NCBI GenBank assembly: GCA_902388545.1
Contig: CABMPS010000128.1
Span: 1-5,942 of the forward strand
From: an uncultured Collinsella sp.
GTDB taxonomy: Bacteria > Actinomycetota > Coriobacteriia > Coriobacteriales > Coriobacteriaceae
Length of the DNA: 5,942 nucleotides
Reading direction: 5' to 3'
The notes beneath the pieces were generated by a model. That model made no database searches. It was not told the origin of the DNA and worked only from the letters and a program-made list of their open reading frames with translations. Position 1 is the stretch's first letter; every line of letters starts with the position of its first letter. The position numbers were made by a program, and so were the translations under genes. Positions 1-5,871 of the stretch are shown here, one piece after another.

Positions 1-36
1 ATCCTCGTGTCAGGGGTTCGATTCCCTTCCCCGCCA
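1..36 (+). tRNA. tRNA, 3' part only (isotype not certain)
   Basis: The 3' half of a tRNA is visible. The anticodon-stem 3' strand is at about 2-6, and a five-base variable loop GTGTC is at 7-11. The T arm has stem AGGGG at 12-16, loop TTCGATT at 17-23 and stem CCCTT at 24-28. The acceptor 3' strand CCCCGCC is at 29-35 and the discriminator A at 36. The next bases are C, C, T, so the complete CCA end is not encoded and must be added enzymatically. The anticodon lies outside the window. The short variable loop excludes Leu, Ser and Tyr. The GTGTC loop followed by GGTTCGATTCC resembles bacterial tRNA-Phe, but Met, Ile(CAT) or Lys are also possible. The isotype is inference only. Confidence 0.9.
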
Positions 37-49
37 CCTTGAATTGACT

Positions 50-79
50 AGGACCTCTGCAAAGGGGTCCTTTTCTTTT
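50..79 (+). terminator. Intrinsic terminator of the upstream tRNA transcript
   Basis: An 8-bp stem (50-57 with 64-71, AGGACCTC with GGGGTCCT, one T-G wobble) closes a 6-base loop (58-63). It is followed by the T-rich run TTTCTTTT at 72-79. It lies 14 bases after the tRNA discriminator, so it most likely ends the tRNA transcript and insulates the genes downstream. Confidence 0.88.
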
Positions 80-86
80 ATGTAGG

Positions 87-130
87 GTTCTGCGGAAACT
101 GCGTCCCAGAATAAGGGCTCAGAACGGGAC
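87..130. repeat. Cluster of overlapping short inverted repeats
   Basis: GTTCTG at 87-92 is complementary to CAGAAC at 120-125, and GTCCC at 103-107 to GGGAC at 126-130. The arms interleave, so the two pairings are mutually exclusive (pseudoknot-like or alternative folds). CAGAA followed by GGG occurs twice, at 107-117 and 120-128, as an imperfect direct repeat. No T-run follows, so this is not a standard terminator. It could be an end of a mobile or repetitive element or a leftover regulatory structure, and the sequence alone does not decide. Confidence 0.35.
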
Positions 131-230
131 ACACTTTCCGGTGCCTGCCTCCGGCGCGCGTACACACCTCGTCGCACCATTCCGAGCCCGCTCGCCCCAG
201 ACATTCCTCCCACTTTCGCGTCACTTTACA

Positions 231-242
231 GACCGTTCGGTC
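231..242. promoter_or_regulatory. Candidate operator, 12-bp dyad GACCGTTCGGTC
   Basis: Five-base arms GACCG and CGGTC flank a two-base centre TT. The ACCGNNCGGT core resembles operators bound by many TetR-family repressors, which is family knowledge rather than proof. The dyad ends 19 bases before a TATACT box (262-267), so it would cover the -35 region of that putative promoter, a usual repressor position. No regulator gene lies in this window. Confidence 0.35.
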
Positions 243-261
243 GCCTGTCCGCACACGCGGG

Positions 262-267
262 TATACT
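262..267 (+). promoter_or_regulatory. Possible -10 box (TATACT) for the GH5-rsmI transcript
   Basis: TATACT matches the sigma-70 -10 consensus at five of six bases and lies 65 bases upstream of the GH5-like start. No good -35 hexamer sits 16-18 bases upstream (the sequence there is around GGTCGC). The promoter would therefore be weak or activator/repressor controlled. A TTTACA at 225-230 is too far upstream (31 bases) to serve as its -35. Confidence 0.35.
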
Positions 268-295
268 CAAAACGATACTTATCCTATGCAATACG

Positions 296-314
296 ATGCG
301 GGTTCGACCTGCAT
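296..314 (+). other. 5'-leader hairpin just upstream of the ribosome binding site
   Basis: Positions 296-303 pair with 307-314 (8 bp, one G-U wobble) around the 3-base loop TCG. The hairpin ends 6 bases before the AAGGGGG ribosome binding site (321-327) of the GH5-like gene. It could affect translation initiation or mRNA stability. It has no T-run and is not a terminator. A function is not shown by the sequence. Confidence 0.35.
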
Positions 315-332
315 GATCCGAAGGGGGCAGTG

Positions 333-1394
333 ATGGAGAGGATACTCGGCGTTAATCTCTCTGGCTGGTTTATTCCCGAGCCTTGGGTGACCCCGTCGCT
401 GTACGCGGCGACCGGTGCATCCAACGCGGCCGAGCTACAGGAGGCCATGGGTACCGCCGCCTATAACGAGCGCATGCGCCGCCATTACGAGACGTTTGTG
501 AGCGAGGACGATTTTCGCCGCATGGCGCAGATTGGCCTCAATGCCGTGCGTCTGCCGGTGCCCTGGTATGCCTTTGGCTCACAGGGGTCCGATGCGTCCT
601 ACATCTCGGTTGTCGACTACATTGACCGTGCAATTGAGTGGGCTGCCAAGTACGACATCCGCGTGCTGCTCGATCTGGCAACCGTGCCCGGTGGCCAGGG
701 CGATTCCAACGATTCGCCCACCACGCCGGAGGCTGTCGCCGAGTGGCATTCGTCCACCAACGGCCGTCATGTCGCACTCGACGTGCTCGAGCGCTTGGCC
801 GATCGCTATGGCGAGGCCGAGAGCCTGCTGGGCATTGAGCTGCTGGACACGCCGCAGATGAGCGTTCGCAAGAGCCTCTTCACCATGACGGATGGCATTC
901 CGGCCCACTACCTGCGCAATTTCTATCGCGATGCCTACGAGCTCGTTCGTTCGTATATGCCCGAGGATAAGATCGTCGTCTTCTCGTCGTCGGGGCATCC
1001 CAGCGAGTGGAAGCATTTTATGCGCGGCGCCAAGTACAAGAACGTCTACATGGACCTTCACCTGTACCATTACCGCGACGAGTACGCGCTCGACATTACG
1101 AGCCCCCGCGGGCTGACGACGGCGATTTCGCGTAACAAGCGCGAGCTTAAAGAAGCGATTTCGACTGGGTTCCCCGTGCTGGTGGGCGAATGGTCGGGTG
1201 CGGCGATCTTTGCCAACTCGTCGGTTACGCCCGAGGGCCGCAATGCCTACGAGCGCGTGTTTATCGCCAACCAGCTGGCTTCGTTTGCGCCGGCTGCCGG
1301 TTGGTTCTTCCAAACGTGGAAGACCGAGAAGCGCATTGCAGCATGGGACGCCCGCGCGGCGCTTGGTACGCTCGAGCGCGGCATGATTGAATAG
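333..1394 (+). CDS. GH5-family glycoside hydrolase homologue with degenerate catalytic site
   Basis: A protein of 353 residues with a full GH5 (beta/alpha)8-barrel signature, closest in pattern to exo-1,3-beta-glucanases. The motifs seen are GVNLSGW..EPW at 6-18, NAVRLPVPW at 70-78 (conserved Arg73), LLDLATVPGGQ at 112-122, GIELLDTP at 167-174, DLHLYHY at 241-247 (His243, Tyr245), VGEWSG around Glu286 (the nucleophile position) and GWFFQTWKTE around 323-332. The family normally shows His at 116, Asn-Glu at 172-173 and Trp at 327. Here these are Ala, Asp-Thr and Gln, so the acid/base glutamate is missing. Hydrolysis by the standard retaining mechanism is therefore unlikely; a carbohydrate-binding, sensing or other role is inference. 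There is no signal peptide or membrane segment, so it is probably cytosolic. Start 333 is chosen because AAGGGGG (321-327) precedes it by five bases and the family homology begins at once. rsmI follows after 6 bases, suggesting co-transcription. The fold assignment is firm; the substrate is unknown. Confidence 0.85.
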   Translation: MERILGVNLSGWFIPEPWVTPSLYAATGASNAAELQEAMGTAAYNERMRRHYETFVSEDDFRRMAQIGLNAVRLPVPWYAFGSQGSDASYISVVDYIDRAIEWAAKYDIRVLLDLATVPGGQGDSNDSPTTPEAVAEWHSSTNGRHVALDVLERLADRYGEAESLLGIELLDTPQMSVRKSLFTMTDGIPAHYLRNFYRDAYELVRSYMPEDKIVVFSSSGHPSEWKHFMRGAKYKNVYMDLHLYHYRDEYALDITSPRGLTTAISRNKRELKEAISTGFPVLVGEWSGAAIFANSSVTPEGRNAYERVFIANQLASFAPAAGWFFQTWKTEKRIAAWDARAALGTLERGMIE

Positions 1395-1400
1395 GTTGAT

Positions 1401-2279
1401 ATGACGCAAAACAGCGCCCATACGGGCAAACTCTATGTGGTCGGCACGCCCATCGGCAACCTAGGCGACCTGTCCCCGCGCGTTGGCGAGGCTTTTGCCG
1501 CCGCCGATGCCATTTGCTGCGAAGACACGCGTGTGACGTCAAAGCTGCTGATGCACCTGGGCATTTCCAAGCCGCTTGTCCGTTGCGACGAGAATGTGAT
1601 CGCTAGCCGCGCTGCCGGCCTGGTCGACCGTCTGCTGGCGGGGGAGACCCTCGCCTTTGCCTCGGACGCCGGCATGCCGAGCGTGTCCGATCCCGGCCAG
1701 GCGCTGGTCGAGGCGGCGCGTGAGGCCGATGTGCCCGTCGAAGTTATTCCCGGGCCCTCTGCTTGCGTCACGGCGCTTGTTTCGTCCGGCATTCCCTGCG
1801 AGCATTTTTTCTTCGAGGGCTTTTTGGGCCGAAAGCACGGCGACCGTGTGCGCCGTTTGCAGCGCCTTGCCGTGGTGCCTGGCGCACTCATCTTCTACGA
1901 GTCTCCACATCGTATCGTGGCGACGCTCGAGGCCGTGGCGGAGGTCTTTCCCCAGCGTGAGGTCGCCGTCTGCCGCGAACTCACCAAGCTGCACGAGGAG
2001 GTCTTGCGCGGGCCCGCTGACCAGCTTGCCGAGGAGCTGCGTGCTCGCGGCGAGGTAAAGGGCGAGATTGCGCTGGTCATCGCGCCGCCGAGCGAGGACG
2101 AGGAGGCCGGCATCGCGCCGGTTGGCGCTGCGGTAGCGGATCCCGACGATGCCCTGCGCGAGGATATCCGCACCGCGCTCGAGGAGGGGGAGCCCGCCTC
2201 TGCGGTGGCCAAGCGCCTGTCTCAGAAGTATTCGCGCCGCAAGCGCGATGTCTATGCCATGGTGCTCGATATGCAATAG
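1401..2279 (+). CDS. rsmI: 16S rRNA (cytidine(1402)-2'-O)-methyltransferase RsmI
   Basis: A SAM-dependent enzyme of the tetrapyrrole-methylase superfamily that 2'-O-methylates C1402 of 16S rRNA in the ribosomal P-site region. It is 292 residues, the normal length. Diagnostic motifs in order are LYVVGTPIGNLGDLSPR (11-27), CEDTR (40-44), SDAGMPSVSDPG (88-99), VIPGPSA (115-121), FFEGFLGRK (137-145, where many homologues have FLPRK), YESPHRI (166-172), CRELTKLHEE (191-200) and GEIALVIAP (221-229). The C-terminal 45 or so residues look like the small helical C-terminal domain of RsmI (DVYAMVL near the end). It starts 6 bases after the GH5-like stop. Its own ribosome binding site is weak (AGG at 1393-1395, inside the upstream stop region), so translational coupling to the upstream gene is likely. 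The assignment is secure. Confidence 0.97.
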   Translation: MTQNSAHTGKLYVVGTPIGNLGDLSPRVGEAFAAADAICCEDTRVTSKLLMHLGISKPLVRCDENVIASRAAGLVDRLLAGETLAFASDAGMPSVSDPGQALVEAAREADVPVEVIPGPSACVTALVSSGIPCEHFFFEGFLGRKHGDRVRRLQRLAVVPGALIFYESPHRIVATLEAVAEVFPQREVAVCRELTKLHEEVLRGPADQLAEELRARGEVKGEIALVIAPPSEDEEAGIAPVGAAVADPDDALREDIRTALEEGEPASAVAKRLSQKYSRRKRDVYAMVLDMQ

Positions 2280-2303
2280 ATGGAGGATATCCAGCCCTTG
2301 CGC

Positions 2304-2309
2304 TAGAAT
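2304..2309 (+). promoter_or_regulatory. Putative -10 box (TAGAAT) upstream of metG
   Basis: In the 69-base gap between rsmI and metG, TAGAAT matches the -10 consensus at five of six bases. The sequence 17 bases upstream (2281-2286, TGGAGG) is a poor -35. An alternative is TTGCGC at 2298-2303 as -35 with TATGCA at 2319-2324, but that spacing is only 15. Either way metG may have its own promoter besides readthrough from rsmI. The gap is too short for a T-box leader. Confidence 0.35.
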
Positions 2310-2334
2310 CATCCCCTGTATGCAACGTTTTTCT

Positions 2335-2339
2335 GGAGG
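2335..2339 (+). promoter_or_regulatory. Ribosome binding site of metG (GGAGG)
   Basis: GGAGG is followed by a 9-base spacer to ATG at 2349. It fixes the metG start and supports high translation. Confidence 0.85.
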
Positions 2340-2348
2340 ACAAACCCC

Positions 2349-3950
2349 ATGGATCAAAGCAAGCCTTCGTTCTTTATCACGACGCCCATCTACTACGTCA
2401 ACGCCGATCCGCACCTGGGCACGGCTTATTCCACCATCATCGCCGACGTTCAGGCTCGCTATCGCCGCTCCGCCGGCTATAACGTCAAGTTCCTGACCGG
2501 CATGGACGAGCACGGCGAGAAGGTCGCCGAGGCCGCAGCCAAGCATGGCATGACGCCGCAGGAGTGGACCGATAGCCAGGCCCCGCACTTCAAGGAGCTT
2601 TGGAGCAAGCTCGAGATTTCCAACGACGACTTCATCCGCACCACCGAGCCGCGCCAGCATCATGCCGTGCAGTATCTGTGGGAGCGCATGAAGGAGTCCG
2701 GTTACCTGTATAAGGGCAGCTACGACGGTTGGTATTGCGTGCCTGACGAGACCTACTTCACCGATACGCAGGTCCAGAAGGGCGACGAGGAGTACGGCAG
2801 CGTCGGCCAGCATCTATGCCCCGACTGCCACCGTCCGCTTGAGCGCGTGCAGGAGGAGTCCTACTTCTTTAAGCTTTCCGCCTTCCAGGACAAGCTTCTC
2901 AAGCTCTATGACGAGCACCCCGACTTTGTCGAGCCTGCGTTCCGCATGAACGAGGTACGTAGCTTTGTCGAGGGCGGCCTTAACGACCTTTCCGTGAGCC
3001 GTACGAGCTTTGACTGGGGCATTCAGGTCCCGTTTGACGAGGGTCACGTGACCTACGTGTGGTTCGATGCGCTGCTCAACTATATGACTGCCGTCGGCTA
3101 CGGTGTCGACACCGACGAGGCCCGTGCCGAGCTGGCCTATCGCTGGCCCGCGCAGTTCCATATTGTGGGTAAGGACATCATTCGCTTCCACTGCGTCATT
3201 TGGCCCGCCATGCTCATGGCCATCGGCGAGGCCCTGCCCGAGCACGTCTTTGCCCACGGCTTCCTGACCGTGCGCAATGCCGAGACCGGTAAGGCCGAGA
3301 AGATGTCCAAGAGCCGCGGCAACGCCATCGCTCCGCAGGATGTTATCGACATGCTGGGCGTCGAGGGCTACCGCTATTACTTTATGACCGACGTAGTCCC
3401 CGGCACCGACGGCGCCATCAGCTTCGATCGCATGGAGCAGGTCTACAACGCCGATCTGGCCAACAGCTGGGGCAATCTTATCTCGCGCTCGCTCAACATG
3501 AGCGCAAAGTACTTTGACGGCTGCGCCCCGGCTAAACCGGCGTCTGCCGACGCGTTCGATAACCCGCTGGCAAAGATTGCCGACGGCCTGGTCGAGCGCT
3601 ACATGGCCAATATGGACGTGCTCGATTACGGCGGAGCCAAGGATGAGGTCATGGAGCTCATCCATGCCGCCAACCACTACATCGAGGACTCCGAGCCCTG
3701 GGCGCTTGCCAAGGACGAGGCCAAGGCTGACGAGCTGGCATTTGTGATCTACAACCTGCTCGAGGCCATCCGCATCGCCGCCCACCTGCTGATGCCGCTC
3801 ATGCCCCAGACTTCTGCCGAGGCTCTGCGTCGCCTGTCTTGCGAGGACGAGGCCTCGAGCGACGACCTCAAGGGCATTTGCACTTGGGGCCTGCTTGCTG
3901 GCGGTCAGCCCGTCGAGAAGGGCGATCCGCTGTTCCCGCGTCTGGCGTAG
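2349..3950 (+). CDS. metG: Methionyl-tRNA synthetase
   Basis: Class I aminoacyl-tRNA synthetase that attaches methionine to initiator and elongator tRNA-Met in the cytoplasm; 533 residues. The opening TPIYYVNADPHLGTAYS carries the HIGH-type signature as HLGT at 22-25. GMDEHGEKV follows near 51-59. The connective peptide has one metal-knuckle-like set, Cys130-x-x-Asp133 with Cys157-x-x-Cys160. GKDIIRFHC is at 274-282 and the KMSKS loop at 318-322 is intact. The C-terminal half is the helical anticodon-binding domain. The protein ends in KGDPLFPRLA, without the C-terminal EMAP/Trbp-like tRNA-binding domain of the longer (about 650-residue) bacterial forms; several actinobacterial MetRS are likewise short. 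The gene ends 42 bases before an intrinsic terminator. All catalytic elements are present and the assignment is secure. Confidence 0.98.
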   Translation: MDQSKPSFFITTPIYYVNADPHLGTAYSTIIADVQARYRRSAGYNVKFLTGMDEHGEKVAEAAAKHGMTPQEWTDSQAPHFKELWSKLEISNDDFIRTTEPRQHHAVQYLWERMKESGYLYKGSYDGWYCVPDETYFTDTQVQKGDEEYGSVGQHLCPDCHRPLERVQEESYFFKLSAFQDKLLKLYDEHPDFVEPAFRMNEVRSFVEGGLNDLSVSRTSFDWGIQVPFDEGHVTYVWFDALLNYMTAVGYGVDTDEARAELAYRWPAQFHIVGKDIIRFHCVIWPAMLMAIGEALPEHVFAHGFLTVRNAETGKAEKMSKSRGNAIAPQDVIDMLGVEGYRYYFMTDVVPGTDGAISFDRMEQVYNADLANSWGNLISRSLNMSAKYFDGCAPAKPASADAFDNPLAKIADGLVERYMANMDVLDYGGAKDEVMELIHAANHYIEDSEPWALAKDEAKADELAFVIYNLLEAIRIAAHLLMPLMPQTSAEALRRLSCEDEASSDDLKGICTWGLLAGGQPVEKGDPLFPRLA

Positions 3951-3992
3951 AGACCGCGCGAGCGCCATATCGGCAATTTGCTGTTTAGCTGT

Positions 3993-4028
3993 AAGGGCAT
4001 GGCCGCCACGGTCCATGCCCTTTTGTTT
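3993..4028 (+). terminator. Intrinsic terminator after metG
   Basis: A perfect 10-bp stem, AAGGGCATGG (3993-4002) with CCATGCCCTT (4013-4022), is followed by a T-rich run through 4028 (TTTTGTTT including the stem's last two bases). Two further C-G pairs can form inside the loop with a one-base bulge. It separates the metG transcript from rsmA. Confidence 0.88.
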
Positions 4029-4047
4029 CAAGACGCCGCCATCATGC

Positions 4048-4055
4048 TAAGGAGG
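4048..4055 (+). promoter_or_regulatory. Ribosome binding site of rsmA (TAAGGAGG)
   Basis: An almost complete anti-16S match, TAAGGAGG, with a 5-base spacer to ATG at 4061. It decides the start. The site lies only 19 bases after the T-run of the metG terminator, leaving no room for a standard promoter in between. Confidence 0.88.
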
Positions 4056-4060
4056 CAACC

Positions 4061-4921
4061 ATGACAACTTCGCCTTTGGCAAACCCCACGGCCACCAGGG
4101 AGCTGCTGGAGGAGTTTGGCCTTGCGACCAAGCATCGCCTGGGCCAGAACTTTCTAATCGACAATCATGTGATCGAGCGTATCTGCGAGCTTGCCGAGCT
4201 TGCAGGTGACGAGCGCGTACTCGAGGTGGGTCCGGGTTGTGGAACGTTGACACTTGCGTTGCTGCAGGAAGCGACGTGCGTTACGTCCATTGAGGCCGAT
4301 CCCGAGCTTGAGCCGGTGCTCGATGCCCACGCCGCCGACTATGCCAACTTCCGCTTTATCATGGGCGACGCGCTCAAGGTGGGCCCGGAGCAGATTGAGC
4401 AGGCTGCGGGCGGTGAGCCGACGGTGTTTGTCGCGAACCTGCCCTATAACGTGGCGGCGACGATCATCCTGCAGTTCTTCCAGACGATGCCGGCGCTCAA
4501 GCGCGCCGTCGTCATGGTGCAAAAGGAGGTTGCCGATCGCATTGCCGCAGTGCCGGGCAACAAGACCTATGGCGGCTATACGGCAAAGCTTGGCCTGTAT
4601 GCGCAGGTAACGGGTCGCTTTGAGGTGCCGCCGCGTTGCTTTATGCCGGCGCCACACGTGGACTCGGCCGTCGTGCGTATCGACCGTGTTGACGGTGTGG
4701 TGCCCGAAGGACTCGATCGCGAATTTGTGGCCCGCGTGATTGACGCTGCATTTGCTCAGCGTCGCAAGACCATCCGCAATTCCATGAGCGCCAACGGTTT
4801 TGCCAAGGACGTGCTCGATGCCGCCTTTGAGGCTTGCGGTATCGCACCCACCACGCGCGCCGAGACGCTCGGCGTCGCCGACTTTGTGTGCCTGGCTCGG
4901 GAGCTTTCCCATGACGCTTAA
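4061..4921 (+). CDS. rsmA: 16S rRNA (adenine(1518)-N6/adenine(1519)-N6)-dimethyltransferase RsmA (KsgA)
   Basis: A Rossmann-fold SAM-dependent methyltransferase that dimethylates the two adjacent adenines in the helix 45 loop of 16S rRNA during late 30S assembly. It has 286 residues, the usual length. Motifs seen are KHRLGQNFLID (24-34), SAM motif I VLEVGPGCGTLT (53-64), the acidic ribose-binding residue Glu78 in SIEAD, GDAL (102-105), the catalytic NLPYNV (126-131), MVQKEVADRI, the F..P.P.VDSAVVR segment, and AFAQRRKTIRNS ending near residue 241. In characterised bacteria loss of this gene gives kasugamycin resistance (family knowledge). Its last 11 bases overlap the start of tatD, so the two are translated from one message. 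There is no obvious dedicated promoter after the metG terminator. The assignment is secure. Confidence 0.97.
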   Translation: MTTSPLANPTATRELLEEFGLATKHRLGQNFLIDNHVIERICELAELAGDERVLEVGPGCGTLTLALLQEATCVTSIEADPELEPVLDAHAADYANFRFIMGDALKVGPEQIEQAAGGEPTVFVANLPYNVAATIILQFFQTMPALKRAVVMVQKEVADRIAAVPGNKTYGGYTAKLGLYAQVTGRFEVPPRCFMPAPHVDSAVVRIDRVDGVVPEGLDREFVARVIDAAFAQRRKTIRNSMSANGFAKDVLDAAFEACGIAPTTRAETLGVADFVCLARELSHDA

Positions 4922-5828
4922 TGCCGAACGCGTGACGTTTACCAAGAAAAAGAAGACGGTTGCTTGTCCCGTGCCCTTGGCACCGCTTGCCGACACACAT
5001 GCGCATCTGCTTTCGTTCTGGGGCAAGGATGTGCCCGAGACACTCGTGCGTGCCAAGGCGGCAGGCATCGACCTGTTGGTGACGGTCTTCGACCCCATCG
5101 CCGACAAGCGCAGCGTGACGGACTATAGCGACTGGCTCGTGCGCGAAATTCTGCCGATGCAGGATATCCCGCAGATCAAGTATCTTGCCGGCGTGCATCC
5201 GTATGGCGCGCCGGACTATACCGACGACATTCACGCGCAGGTTGTTGCTGCGCTTGATGACCCTTTGTGTGCCGGTATTGGCGAAATCGGTCTGGACTAC
5301 CACATGGATTACGACGACGACATCACGCCGGCGCCCCACAGCGTGCAGATTGATTGCATGGCGCGCCAGCTCGAGCTTGCCGTGTGTCGTAACGTGCCGG
5401 TGGAGCTGCATCTGCGTCACGAGGACATGGACCAGGAGCGTACCTCGCACGTGGACGCCTACAACGTGCTGCACGAGGTGGGTGTGCCTCAGGCCGGTTG
5501 CGTGCTGCACTGCTTTGGCGAGGACCGCGCCACGATGGAGCGCTTTGTGGAGCTGGGCTGCTATATCGCCTATGGTGGTGCGGCCACCTTTAAGCGCAAC
5601 GACGACGTGCGCGAGGCATTTGCGGCAACCCCACTCGATCGAATTTTGTTCGAGACGGATTGCCCGTATATGGCTCCGGAGCCCATCCGCGGTCTTGAAT
5701 GCGAGCCCGCAATGATCTCCATTACGGCAAACGCGCTGGTTAACGACCGTGTCGATCGCACTGGTGAGGACGCCGAAACAATCGCGCATGCCGCTTGGGA
5801 AAATGCCTGCAAACTTTTTCAAAAATAG
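4911..5828 (+). CDS. tatD: TatD-family metal-dependent hydrolase (putative DNase)
   Basis: A 305-residue TIM-barrel amidohydrolase-superfamily protein. Characterised TatD enzymes are metal-dependent 3'-5' exonucleases/DNases; the true substrate here is not known. The metal-site signatures are all present: DTHAHL (His30, His32), GEIGLDYH (Glu125), VELHLRH (His167), LHCFG (His200) and ETDCPYMAP (Asp250). The start at 4911 is chosen because GGGAG (4899-4903) precedes it by seven bases. The frame is open further upstream to 4800, but that part lies inside rsmA and does not resemble TatD. About 27 residues precede the first metal motif, including the basic run KKKK at 12-15; most TatD proteins (about 255-265 residues) start almost directly at this motif, so this is a lineage-specific extension. 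It overlaps rsmA by 11 bases, implying coupled translation. There is no terminator after it: the tRNA-Leu promoter starts within 4 bases of the stop. Confidence 0.93.
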   Translation: MTLNAERVTFTKKKKTVACPVPLAPLADTHAHLLSFWGKDVPETLVRAKAAGIDLLVTVFDPIADKRSVTDYSDWLVREILPMQDIPQIKYLAGVHPYGAPDYTDDIHAQVVAALDDPLCAGIGEIGLDYHMDYDDDITPAPHSVQIDCMARQLELAVCRNVPVELHLRHEDMDQERTSHVDAYNVLHEVGVPQAGCVLHCFGEDRATMERFVELGCYIAYGGAATFKRNDDVREAFAATPLDRILFETDCPYMAPEPIRGLECEPAMISITANALVNDRVDRTGEDAETIAHAAWENACKLFQK

Positions 5829-5831
5829 TTC

Positions 5832-5860
5832 TTGCGTTCGCGGTGGCGCTCCGTTATTCT
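5832..5860 (+). promoter_or_regulatory. Promoter of tRNA-Leu(CAG)
   Basis: The -35 is TTGCGT at 5832-5837 and the -10 is TATTCT at 5855-5860, with an optimal 17-base spacer. Transcription would begin near 5867, about five bases before the tRNA. A TCTAAT at 5858-5863 is an alternative -10 with longer spacing (20). Confidence 0.65.
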
Positions 5861-5871
5861 AATTCCTGCAC

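Larger units (their letters stand above)
80..332. other. Gene-free region between the tRNA terminator and the GH5-like gene
   Basis: No convincing coding sequence is seen on either strand in these about 250 bases. The + frame that continues into the GH5-like gene stays open back to 141, but its translation there does not look like a domain and has no in-frame ATG with a ribosome binding site. The region holds a cluster of inverted repeats near 87-130, a perfect-arm dyad at 231-242, a -10-like TATACT at 262-267, and a hairpin at 296-314 ahead of the ribosome binding site at 321-327. The stretch 140-220 is C-rich and shows nothing recognisable. Confidence 0.6.

Noticed and set aside
10..213. 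Short minus-strand reading frame at the window start
   Set aside because: It overlaps the tRNA and its terminator and has no motif.
141..332. Upstream extension of the GH5-like reading frame (64 extra codons)
   Set aside because: No ATG with a ribosome binding site is found there and the translation has no domain-like or signal-peptide character. The start at 333 has AAGGGGG five bases upstream and the family homology begins immediately.
837..839. Glu169 of the GH5-like protein as the acid/base catalyst
   Set aside because: It aligns with the non-catalytic Glu of GIELL in family members; the catalytic Glu belongs four residues later, where Thr173 sits.
2280..2348. T-box or S-box riboswitch controlling metG
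   Set aside because: The gap is only 69 bases and has no specifier stem, antiterminator or terminator hairpin.
1539..2813. Long minus-strand reading frame opposite rsmI and metG
   Set aside because: It is opposite two secure genes, shows no recognisable motif, and is expected from codon bias in a high-GC genome.
2814..4031. Long minus-strand reading frame opposite metG
   Set aside because: It is an antisense shadow of metG crossing the terminator, with no recognisable domain.
4800..4910. Earlier start for tatD inside rsmA
   Set aside because: The added residues do not resemble TatD; the start at 4911 has GGGAG at proper spacing.
4641..5822. Long minus-strand reading frame opposite rsmA and tatD
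   Set aside because: It is antisense to two genes with intact motifs, and its translation is rich in His/Arg/Val as expected for a shadow frame.
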